From contig JADFKA010000094.1 in assembly GCA_022565135.1 (NCBI GenBank), positions 1-6,976 on the forward strand: DNA of 6,976 nucleotides, read 5' to 3'. The notes beneath the pieces were generated by a model. That model was not told the origin of the DNA and did not search any database. It worked only from the letters and a program-made list of their open reading frames with translations. The position numbers were made by a program, and so were the translations under genes. Source of the DNA: Pseudomonadota bacterium (lineage in GTDB: Bacteria; Pseudomonadota; Gammaproteobacteria; Steroidobacterales; Woeseiaceae). Positions 1 to 5,941 of this stretch are shown piece by piece. The stretch's first letter is position 1. The number at the start of each line of letters is the position of its first letter.

Positions 1-325
1 CCTGGCCGCCGTACTTGCCGGCGATCCCCTGTTCGTTGTCGGTCGCGATCAGACCGTACGGCAGCTGCTCCACCTTGACCTGATTCCACAAAAGATCGAG
101 TTCTTCTGCGATCAGCATCGGTAGCGAAGTCTTCACGCCCTGACCGATCTCGGCGCCACGCGCGCCGATCACCACGGGTTTGCCGGGCTCGATGCGGACA
201 AATACCCAAGGCGTGTTTTCGCTCGCAACCGGTGCCGTGGCGCTGCGGGGAGAGCACGCGCTCATCGTCAGCCCGCCGACTGCGGTTACCGTGACCTGAA
301 GAAACGTTCGCCTGGAGAGCATCAT
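1..325 (-). CDS. Molybdenum hydroxylase, molybdopterin-binding large subunit (IorB-like), N-terminal part only
   Basis: This is the first 108 codons of a xanthine-dehydrogenase-family large subunit; the rest lies beyond the left edge. Residues 4-10 read SRRTFLQ, a twin-arginine (Tat) export motif, followed by a short hydrophobic stretch (residues 11-21). After residue 38 comes WVFVRIEPG, then 'EIGQGVKTSLPMLIAEELD' (59-77) and 'KYGGQ' (104-108), which are typical of the N-terminus of isoquinoline 1-oxidoreductase beta subunits and related aldehyde-oxidising enzymes. In the family this subunit carries the molybdenum cofactor and oxidises or hydroxylates its substrate, passing electrons to the [2Fe-2S] subunit, which is encoded immediately upstream. 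The ATG at 325 overlaps the upstream TGA as ATGA, which suggests translational coupling; a second ATG follows directly at 322. The ribosome site is weak (GGCGG). The substrate cannot be told from this fragment. A Cys at residue 24 after MSA looks like an imperfect lipobox. Confidence 0.88.
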   Translation of the reverse strand, partial: MMLSRRTFLQVTVTAVGGLTMSACSPRSATAPVASENTPWVFVRIEPGKPVVIGARGAEIGQGVKTSLPMLIAEELDLLWNQVKVEQLPYGLIATDNEQGIAGKYGGQ

Positions 326-789
326 GACGTCGCCGCCTTCCGCAGTGCCGCAGCTCGTTTGATCGCCTTGCGGATTCGGGGATACGTGCCGCAGCGGCAA
401 ATATTCGTGATGGTCGCGATGTCGCCATCATCCGGGTCGGCGACGCGCTGCAGCAAATCGGCGGCCGCCATGATCTGGCCGGCCTGGCAGTATCCGCACT
501 GTGGCACATCCTCTTCGATCCATGCCTGCTGCACGGCGTGCAGCGCGTCGCCGTCGGCAAGTCCCTCGATCGTGATTACCGAACGGCCCTCCATCGAGGC
601 GATTGGCGCCCTGCAGGAACGAGTGGCGCGGCCGTCGACGTGCACGGTACAGGCGCCACACGACGCGATGCCGCAGCCAAACTTGGTGCCGGTGAGTTTG
701 GCGTGATCGCGCAGATACCACAGCAGTGGCATGTCGTCTGCCCCGTCGAATGCCACGGGATTGCCATTAAGGCGAAATCGGACGGTCAT
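322..789 (-). CDS. Molybdenum hydroxylase [2Fe-2S] small subunit (IorA/CoxS-like)
   Basis: This is a complete 155-residue protein, the usual length for the small iron-sulfur subunit of two- or three-subunit molybdenum hydroxylases. The N-terminal plant-ferredoxin-type domain has its cluster ligands at Cys39, Cys44, Cys47 and Cys59 (KFGCGIASCGACTV, then RSC). The C-terminal helical domain has the second set at Cys98, Cys101, Cys131 and Cys133 (QCGYCQAGQ and NICRCGTYPRIRKAI). All eight ligands are present, so both clusters should form. Its role is to carry electrons from the molybdenum centre of the partner subunit to an acceptor such as a cytochrome. The start is fixed by a strong ribosome site, GGAGG at 796-800, seven bases before the ATG at 789. 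It has no signal peptide of its own; in this family it is thought to be exported folded with its Tat-signalled partner, which overlaps it by four bases. No separate promoter is obvious in the 43 bp between it and the upstream repeat. Confidence 0.95.
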   Translation of the reverse strand: MTVRFRLNGNPVAFDGADDMPLLWYLRDHAKLTGTKFGCGIASCGACTVHVDGRATRSCRAPIASMEGRSVITIEGLADGDALHAVQQAWIEEDVPQCGYCQAGQIMAAADLLQRVADPDDGDIATITNICRCGTYPRIRKAIKRAAALRKAATS

Positions 790-832
790 GTGTTTCCTCC
801 GATTTATCGAGAGAAATGAGGTCGAACCGTGT

Positions 833-892
833 TCGGGCCTGAAGGCCCTCCTACCTGTTGATCGAGGCCTGTAGGAGGGCCTTCAGGCCCGA
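833..892. repeat. REP-type inverted-repeat pair (BIME-like), perfect 22-bp arms
   Basis: Arms at 833-854 and 871-892 are exact reverse complements over 22 bases, separated by a 16-base spacer. Each arm holds its own smaller palindrome, GGGCCTGAAGGCCC, and ends on the inner side in GTAGGAG. The GTAG head plus an imperfect hairpin is the classic build of bacterial REP elements, which RAYT (TnpA-REP) transposases mobilise. The two heads face each other. The element sits one base after the TAA of the DUF5916 gene and 43 bp before the [2Fe-2S] gene, so its RNA form could also end transcription or protect mRNA ends. There is no T-run, so it is not a standard intrinsic terminator. Confidence 0.85.
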
Positions 893-893
893 T

Positions 894-3048
894 TTAGTAA
901 CGGAAAGTATATGACAGCTTCAAATTCAATTCGTTTTGCGTGCTGTGCAAGTGATTCCCGGGATCGACGGCTGTACCGTGGTTGAGCACGAATACCAGCT
1001 CCCGCCCGGCCTCGGGCAGGTAGCGCAGGCGGCTGTTGATGCCGACTGCTTCCGCCGTGTTGTCGTATTGCAGCAGATTGCTCCATGACCAGCGTGAGTT
1101 GAGCGCAATATCGGTTCGCAGGCTGGCCAGGTGAGATGTGAAGCTACCACTCGGCAGCACAACATCGTTCTCGGTGAAGCTGACGCCCACGAAAAAATGC
1201 GCTGACTGACGCCACTGCAGTTCGACGAATTTTTCGAGGCGGTCACCGCCAAAGAAACCGCCGTCCTGCACCAACAATACCGCGCGCAGGGGACGCTGCA
1301 TACCGGTAGCGATTTCAGCTCGGTAGCGATCGAATTCGTACTGCCCGGTTGGCACGTTCAGGCGGCCGAACAGGTCGAAGGCATCCAGAACCGATTCTTC
1401 GTTGCGCTCCCACTCAACGAACAGAAAGTCGTCGCGATGGGAATAGAGGCTGACGGGGCGGATCGCGGTCCGTTCGGACAGCGTTGCGCCTCGCACGTCC
1501 GTCACCAGCGTATGGACCAGACGATGGTTGATCGCCCTCCAGCGGCCTGTCTCGGGACGTGTCCGGTAGCGGAACTCGGTGTCGTAGCGGCGGATGCCCG
1601 AACGATTGACGAAGCCCAGCGCGGGACTGAAGTTCTCCTGAATTTCCTGTGCTGACACCAAAACGGAAAAAAATGTCGCTCGGAATTTCGAACGATGCGC
1701 TGAAGGCTCGATTGTCGTCGTTGACGGTTGCGGAATCGCTTTGCTGCGCCCAGAATGTGCCCTTGAAGATCTGTCCGAACGGCCCGTCGCTATTGCGATA
1801 CAGAAGATCGACGCCGATGAGTGAGTTGTTGTCATTCGATGTCGGATCACCATGCGTCACGATGAAGCCGATCGCCGATTCCTCGAGTACGTTGCGGAAG
1901 CCGCGAATGACGAACAGGTCGGTCGCGTCGATGTTGCCATTTGCTTCCTGCCGTATCGCCAGCGCACCGATGTTGTAGTCGCCGATACGCCCGGTGACCT
2001 TGGCGCCGCCGGTGAGCCCGATCGGCTGGCCCTCTTCTCCGAGGCCAATGCGCCGCGAGAAAAACGGCCGCCCGTTGGCATCTATGTCACCGAACTCGAA
2101 AATCCCGGCGTCCTGCAGGAAGAAATCGCGCTTCTCGGGAAAGAACAGCGAAAAGCGATCGAGCGCGATCTGCTGCTCGTCGACTTCGGCCGTCGAGAAG
2201 TCCGTGTTGATCGTGAAAGTTGCGCTCAATGACGGCGTGATACGGTAGCGAATGTCGAGCGACGGTTCGAAATTGCTGGTGTCGCTGCCGAGCACGAGAT
2301 CCCGGCTTTGGCTCAGGTTGACCGATGGCACGACATCGAGCCCGAGGCCCTGCTCGATATCGCGGATTCCACTCACCTCACCCGAATACGCCGGCCAATC
2401 CTGGCGGTCGTAGGACGACCACATGTTGAACTCCCGCTTGCGCACGATGCCGCGGCCGAAGTTGATCCCCCAGGTGTCCGAATTCGGCGCAAACGATATC
2501 GACTTGAACGGGATCGCGATTTCCGTGGCCCAGCCGTCTGCGTGGACTTGCGACTCCGCGTACCAGATCGTGGCCCACTCGTCGATAAAGCGCGAATTGT
2601 TCTCCCTGAGCGCATCGCGGCGAATGCCGTTGGCATTGACCTGAAAAAAGTAGTCATTGCGCTTGTTGTTGAAACTGTCGAGCGTCACCCAGAAACGGTC
2701 GTCCGAAAAGAACTGCTTGCCCTGAATCAACTGCAACGCGCGGATTGCGGTGGCATCGCTGTCGCGGAGATCGGCCGCGATGTACAGGTACTCGTCGTCA
2801 TACATGACGCGAACTACCGTCTGTTCGGTTGGTGGCCCGCCGTCGGTCGGTATGCTCTGGTGAAAGTCGTCGACGATCGCGGCGCTGTTCCAGACATCCT
2901 CGTCCAGCAGGCCGTCAATGACGGGAGCAGTGTCGGTGCGGGAAATGACAAAGGACTTGCGTTCGCCGCTTTCCGTGATCGCCGATGCCGTTGCCGGCAA
3001 CAGCAGCGACAGGCCCACCAGAATTTGAAATGTGGCTCGGAGTGTCAT
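894..3048 (-). pseudogene. DUF5916 outer-membrane protein with N-terminal CBM9-like domain, frameshifted
   Basis: This is one gene broken into two reading frames. Frame one starts at the ATG at 3048 (GAGG four bases upstream) and holds a signal peptide (residues 1-23, ending ASA). A CBM9/DOMON-like beta-sandwich follows at about 36-225 ('APVIDGLLDEDVWNSA', 'DDEYLYIAADLRDSD'). The start of the DUF5916 barrel comes next, with its hallmark FFPEKRDFF at 302-310. From about residue 459 the frame yields non-homologous sequence and ends at 1414. The second frame takes over near 1667 with 'AQEIQENFSPALGFVNRSGIRRYDTEFRYR' type sequence and ends in SYTFRY*, a typical outer-membrane strand with a terminal aromatic residue. 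Removing one base gives 717 residues, normal for the family. The likeliest site is the A7 run at 1667-1673. The family is thought to be a surface or outer-membrane protein; its substrate is not known. Sequencing error, real loss and slippage are all possible. Confidence 0.85.
1667..1673 (-). other. Probable frameshift site: run of seven A (U7 in the mRNA)
   Basis: On the minus strand the coding sequence reads GAC ATT TTT TTC CGT through this run. Upstream of it the DUF5916 protein is in one frame, and within about 25 bases downstream family-like sequence resumes one base later. Loss of one T here would give DIFSVLVSAQEIQ and an open frame to the TAA at 894. A single-base change up to about 20 bases downstream would also restore the frame (for example FFRFGV joined to AQEIQ), so the exact base is inferred from the homopolymer. 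Confidence 0.6.
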
Positions 3049-3324
3049 CTGACCTCACCAAGGTTTCAGTGACATTGAGCCGCATCAGATAACGTTTGCC
3101 GCTTCGAGTTTGGCGCTTTGCGACGAAGCGTTGCAGGGCCGCGATAAGCCGTGCGAATGACTCGGATCGGGCCTAAAGGCCCTCCTACGATGCCAGTCAA
3201 GAACGGTAGGAGCGGCTTTAGGCCACTACAGGGTGCGTACTCCTTCGGGCCTGGTCGCTCTCGCACATCCCTGTGCTCCGCGACATAAGGTCATCCTGAC
3301 CGTAAAGGCCCCACAAAAAAGGGA
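3049..3324. other. Intergenic region between the regulator gene and the DUF5916 gene
   Basis: These 276 bp hold no recognisable gene. The half nearest the DUF5916 start should carry its promoter, but I see no good -35/-10 pair. It does contain an inverted repeat CGCTTCG / CGAAGCG at 3100-3106 and 3124-3130, with a 17-base spacer. The middle holds the second REP pair (3167-3227). On the regulator side, the minus-strand text just after the regulator stop is T-rich (TTTTTT at 3315-3320), but no stable stem precedes it, so I do not call an intrinsic terminator. Confidence 0.6.
3167..3227. repeat. REP-type inverted-repeat pair, second copy
   Basis: The left arm 3167-3188 matches the left arm of the 833-892 element at 21 of 22 bases (CCTAAAGG instead of CCTGAAGG). 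The right arm starts at 3206 with GTAGGAG and continues CGGCTTTAGGCC, matching the reverse complement of the left arm apart from two changes in its first 19 bases and decay at the end. The spacer is 17 bases. The build is the same: two GTAG heads facing inward, each with an internal palindrome. It lies upstream of the DUF5916 gene and downstream of the LytTR regulator, so it probably marks a transcription-unit boundary. Its right arm is more diverged than that of the first copy, which suggests it is older or under less conversion. Confidence 0.8.
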
Positions 3325-4131
3325 TCAGATCTTGTCCGCGAAGCGACTCAGATTGGCCTTGTACTTGCGGGAAAGTTTCAACTCGGGGCTGTTGTCGAGC
3401 GTCAGGAAGTACTCGCCGTTGCGGTGTGGCCGCATCGATCGTACGCGACAGCGATTCACGATCGTCGACCGGTGCACACGGACGAACAGCTCCGGGTCGA
3501 GCAATTCCTCGAGACGCTTCATCGTGCCGTGTAGAACATGGGTGTCGCCGCCGGCGTGGACACACATGTAGTCGTCCGCGGCGTCGATCCAGTCGATCGC
3601 GGCGACATCGACACAGCGGGTCGTAGCACCGTCACGTATGGCTATGCGTTCGGGAAAAGCCTGCGCGGGACCCGCTGCCTTGGCGAGCGCTCCATCGACG
3701 GTCAGTTCACGTCCCGTCAATTCGCACACAAGCTTCAACAGCTTGCTGCGGTGTTCCTGCGCAAGTTTTTCGTCCACGGGTTGCCGGGCCCTTTCGATCG
3801 CGTCTTCGAGGCGCTCATCATTGATGGGTTTCAGCAGGTAATCGAGTGCGTTGGTGGCGAAGGCCCTGAGCGCAAACTCATCGAACGCCGTCACGAATAT
3901 GACGGCAGGCATGTCGCTGCCGGAAAGCTGCCGCAAGACCTCGAATCCGTTCATGCCCGGCATCTGTACGTCCAGGAACAACAGGTCCGGCCCAAGCTCA
4001 CGCACGGCCTCGATCGCTTCGCGCCCGTTGCGGCTCTGGCCACAGATCTCGACATCCGGAAAGCGTTGCAGTCGAATCTCAAGACCGCGCCGGGCTAGTT
4101 CCTCGTCGTCAACTATCAGTGCTCTGAGCAT
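3325..4131 (-). CDS. LytTR-family response regulator
   Basis: This 268-residue protein has two domains. Residues 1-120 are a receiver domain: acidic pocket Asp8/Asp9, phospho-acceptor Asp54 (LLFLDVQMPG), Thr81 and Lys101 (DYLLKPIN), all intact. After a linker, residues about 165-265 form a LytTR DNA-binding domain ('VDVAAIDWIDAADDYMCVHAGG', 'FVRVHRSTIVNRCRVRSM', 'ELKLSRKYKANL'). Length and order fit the LytR/AlgR/YehT group, which bind direct-repeat DNA sites when phosphorylated and regulate transcription. I chose the ATG at 4131 because the protein from there (MLRALIVDDEE) begins exactly at the first receiver strand. The frame stays open to 4368, but that extension is only the shadow of the kinase gene. 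It overlaps the kinase 3' end by 23 bp, so the two are almost certainly co-transcribed and translationally coupled. Its target genes cannot be read from the sequence. Confidence 0.95.
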   Translation of the reverse strand: MLRALIVDDEELARRGLEIRLQRFPDVEICGQSRNGREAIEAVRELGPDLLFLDVQMPGMNGFEVLRQLSGSDMPAVIFVTAFDEFALRAFATNALDYLLKPINDERLEDAIERARQPVDEKLAQEHRSKLLKLVCELTGRELTVDGALAKAAGPAQAFPERIAIRDGATTRCVDVAAIDWIDAADDYMCVHAGGDTHVLHGTMKRLEELLDPELFVRVHRSTIVNRCRVRSMRPHRNGEYFLTLDNSPELKLSRKYKANLSRFADKI

Positions 4132-4837
4132 CGTCAGTCTCGTAGGGAATATTGATCGTGATTTCGAGGCCGGTCGGGTCGTTTGGCGCGAGCGTAAATG
4201 CCTGTCGGTTCCCATAAAATTGCTGCAGGCGCTCACGAGTGTTCCTAAGGCCCACGCCGCCGGGTTTCTGGCGGGACGTGCCATTGCCCAGACCGGGGCC
4301 GGTATCGGCCAGCCGCAGCACGAGCACCCGATCCTGCAGTCGGGCCGAAATGCGCAGGGTGCCGCCATCTTCGGTGGGCGAAATCGCGTATTTCATCGCG
4401 TTCTCGATCAACGGTTGCAGGATCAGGCTCGGTACGAGGGCGTCGAGCGCGCGCGGTTCGAGGTCCTTTTCGATGATCAGCCTGTCGCCACAGCGCACCT
4501 TTTCGATCTCGAGGTACAGATCGATTGCAGCGACCTCCGACCCCAGGGTGACCCGCTTCATCGGGTCGTTGTCGAGCGTATAGCGCAGAAAATCGCTGAG
4601 GCGAGTGATGGCCAGGTTGGCCGTGTCGTTCCCGCCTTCGAGGATCAGTGTCGAGATCGCATTGAGCGTGTTGAAAAGGAAATGCGGATTGAGCTGATAG
4701 CGAAGCATCTTGAGCTGCGCCTGATGCGCGGCGGCCGTGGCCTTCAGAGTCTGCTCCGTCTGATCCTGCAACTGCTGATAGTACTTGATGCCGAAGTACA
4801 GTCCGCTCCAGCACAAGAGAATATAAAAGGATCCCAT
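4109..4837 (-). CDS. Possible separate product: C-terminal kinase fragment after the TAG
   Basis: An ATG at 4837, 85 bases past the TAG, opens a 242-residue frame that keeps the last membrane segment (GSFYILLCWSGLYFGIKYY), the linker, the H-box histidine (His52 here) and the whole ATPase domain. A GGTGG lies four bases upstream, so re-initiation is conceivable. If made, it would be a kinase core without most of its sensory membrane domain, perhaps unregulated. If it is not made, the regulator has no cognate kinase in this window. I list it separately because gene callers will report it as an intact gene; the better reading is that it is the 3' part of the interrupted kinase. Confidence 0.5.
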   Translation of the reverse strand: MGSFYILLCWSGLYFGIKYYQQLQDQTEQTLKATAAAHQAQLKMLRYQLNPHFLFNTLNAISTLILEGGNDTANLAITRLSDFLRYTLDNDPMKRVTLGSEVAAIDLYLEIEKVRCGDRLIIEKDLEPRALDALVPSLILQPLIENAMKYAISPTEDGGTLRISARLQDRVLVLRLADTGPGLGNGTSRQKPGGVGLRNTRERLQQFYGNRQAFTLAPNDPTGLEITINIPYETDDAQSTDS

Positions 4838-5191
4838 TACGCCACCGGCGTAATCTGTCCAGTTTTCAGGCTTCCAGCCGCCTTTGACCCAAGCGTAATA
4901 AATCGAATTCGAATACCAGCGCTAGCCAAAGGCGAGCGCGTAGGACGTAACGATAACGCCAACCGAAATGCGAACGGGAGACCACTCCCAAAGGCGCCGA
5001 TATAGCAGACGCATGAAAATTGTCAACAAGAAGCCGGCCACTGCCATCGCAACGATGACGGCAATATAAGCATCGGGTTTTTCGTGCGCGAGCGCACCAA
5101 GGTACGATGTCAGCACGTAGCCGGACCAGCCGGTTACGTTCAGGATCCAGAAAAAACGACCGCGATTGCGAAGTAGTTCGTTAAGCGTCAT
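4109..5191 (-). pseudogene. LytS/YehU-type sensor histidine kinase, interrupted by an in-frame TAG
   Basis: From the ATG at 5191 the frame encodes membrane segments at about residues 13-36 and 42-64 and the start of a third at 74-89, then meets TAG at 4924-4922. The same frame continues beyond it (RWYSNSIYYAWV...GGWKPENWTDYAGG) into a further membrane segment (120-137), a short coiled linker, the His-kinase H-box LNPHFLFNTLNAIS with His170, an N-box (PLIENAMKYAI, Asn264), DTGPGL and GVGLRNTRERL ATP-binding boxes, and a TGA at 4109. Without the TAG the protein would be 360 residues, normal for the family. TGG (Trp) or CAG (Gln) are one change from TAG. The kinase would phosphorylate the overlapping LytTR regulator. 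A TTG at 5224 would extend the frame but lies in a TATAAT box, so I reject it. Real loss, a sequencing error or stop-codon readthrough could explain the TAG. Confidence 0.82.
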
Positions 5192-5223
5192 TGAGAAATA
5201 CGGATAGACGACCCGAACGCGCA

Positions 5224-5251
5224 ATTATAGTTGTCCGCCGAAATCGATCAG
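5224..5251 (-). promoter_or_regulatory. Candidate sigma-70 promoter for the kinase-regulator pair
   Basis: The minus strand reads a perfect -10 box, TATAAT, at 5229-5224. Sixteen bases upstream is CTGATC (5251-5246), a weak three-of-six match to TTGACA. Transcription would start near 5217, giving a leader of about 25 bases before the ATG at 5191. The weak -35 suggests an activator could be needed. This placement is also the reason for rejecting the TTG at 5224 as a translation start. Confidence 0.45.
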
Positions 5252-5496
5252 CACGCCTCATCGTGTGAAAGGCACGTTTTGTCGCTTCAGATGTCACCGT
5301 AATTCCAGCAGGCTAATGTTCATCTTGGCTAAAGCCCCACGGTTGGGTCGCATGAAACCACGCCGTCAGAGAGACGCGCCCGGAGCCAGCGTAATCGGTG
5401 TGACGCAAGGTCGTCGCAAGCGGCTAGCTTGGCCAAGATCGAGCATCTTCCCGCTGTTCATGCACTGAAATAGGTGTGCGGACTTAGAACTTTTGG

Positions 5497-5507
5497 TTGT
5501 AATACAA
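5497..5507. promoter_or_regulatory. Short operator-like palindrome TTGTAATACAA
   Basis: Two 5-bp half-sites, TTGTA and TACAA, flank one central base. Palindromes of this kind are common operators for GntR-type repressors, but no such regulator is encoded here and a site this short can arise by chance. A half-site-like TTGTAAT recurs at 5631-5637. It lies about 435 bp from the receptor start and 310 bp from the kinase start. Confidence 0.2.
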
Positions 5508-5803
5508 TCTTGGATTGTGAGGTTTGATGCAGCTGGGCGATGATGGTGCAGCGGCCGATGGCGCTTATCCGCGTTGCGGAAAACATCGGTTCTGCCCAAC
5601 ACCACCGTCAGTCGGCGTTCGAGAATTGTGTTGTAATCGCGCCACAAGCAATACCTCGAGCGTAGTTTCTATTGCATTGCAACACAAGGCTTCACCCCCA
5701 AACCCTTTATATACCTTGAGGAGTCACGCCGTTTCACCGCCCCACCAGCGAGCCGCACTCTCCACGCTGAGGTTTTGGCAGTAACTTTCATGCAACATTT
5801 TGC

Positions 5804-5832
5804 TGTTCATTCCTCCCCCGCATTGGTATTAT
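5804..5832 (+). promoter_or_regulatory. Weak candidate promoter for the TonB-dependent receptor
   Basis: TATTAT at 5827-5832 matches the -10 consensus at five of six bases, with TGTTCA 17 bases upstream (5804-5809) matching TTGACA at three of six. Transcription would start near 5839 and give a leader of about 100 bases containing the two hairpins. A TTGACA at 5906-5911 has no usable -10 at the right distance. This is only the best of several weak choices. Confidence 0.25.
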
Positions 5833-5858
5833 CGCCTGCACTTTCGTGTAGCATCGTC

Positions 5859-5902
5859 CTGTGGGGCGGCGCCACAGTATGCCGGCCGAGCTTTGGCCTG
5901 GC
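5859..5902 (+). promoter_or_regulatory. Two consecutive hairpins in the receptor 5' leader
   Basis: The first stem is CTGTGG (5859-5864) with CCACAG (5872-5877) around a seven-base loop. The second is GCCGGCC (5881-5887) with GGCCTGGC (5895-5902), one base bulged, also around seven bases. They lie just ahead of the ribosome site AGGGGG (5930-5935). There is no T-run after them, so they are not terminators of the standard kind. They could affect mRNA stability or translation; I recognise no known riboswitch class. Confidence 0.35.
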
Positions 5903-5941
5903 ACATTGACATCAAATAGATCCGACATTAGGGGGATCATT

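Larger units (their letters stand above)
5230..5941. other. Long divergent intergenic region, no recognisable gene
   Basis: About 710 bp separate the kinase promoter from the TonB-receptor start. Short open frames on both strands (for example 5265-5468 plus, 5366-5647 minus, 5524-5784 plus) give low-complexity or Arg/Pro/Ser-rich translations with no family features and no ribosome sites, so I treat none as a gene. The region is clearly more AT-rich than the minus-strand genes. It holds a short TTGTA-A-TACAA palindrome (5497-5507), a possible receptor promoter (5804-5832) and two leader hairpins (5859-5902). It is long enough to hide a small RNA or a decayed gene, but I see neither directly. 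Confidence 0.6.

Noticed and set aside
1660..1680. Programmed ribosomal frameshift at the U7 run of the DUF5916 mRNA
   Set aside because: The needed shift is +1, the run is short, and no stimulatory structure or family precedent is visible; mutation or sequencing error is simpler.
2308..3072. Plus-strand open frame of 254 residues
   Set aside because: It is antisense to the DUF5916 gene, whose signal peptide and CBM9-like domain are plain on the minus strand.
3122..3131. Possible AlgR/LytTR box upstream of the DUF5916 gene
   Set aside because: The single match is imperfect in the core and no second repeat lies at the proper spacing, so regulation by the neighbouring regulator cannot be claimed.
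3297..3318. Third, degenerate REP half (GTGGGGCCTTTA on the minus strand)
   Set aside because: It lacks the GTAG head and a matching palindrome arm; the resemblance may be chance.
3289..3320. Intrinsic terminator after the LytTR regulator
   Set aside because: The T-run comes before, not after, the only small stem (GGTCA/TGACC), so the order is wrong for a terminator in that direction.
3538..4098. Plus-strand open frame of 186 residues
   Set aside because: It mirrors the receiver domain of the LytTR regulator and has no features of its own.
4132..4368. N-terminal extension of the LytTR regulator
   Set aside because: The extra 79 residues are kinase sequence read in the wrong frame; the receiver domain begins exactly at the ATG at 4131.
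3851..5005. Long plus-strand open frame (384 residues)
   Set aside because: It lies antisense to the kinase and regulator genes; its translation is low-complexity Arg/Ser-rich with no domain, while the opposite strand has clear families.
5192..5224. Upstream TTG start for the kinase
   Set aside because: The TTG overlaps a TATAAT box and has no ribosome site; the ATG at 5191 matches the natural start of the membrane domain.
5366..5784. Short open frames on both strands of the divergent gap
   Set aside because: They overlap each other and have no ribosome sites, hydrophobic segments or known motifs.
5899..5913. Sigma-54-like TGGCAC before the receptor
   Set aside because: The required GC of the -12 element is missing at the correct distance from GG.
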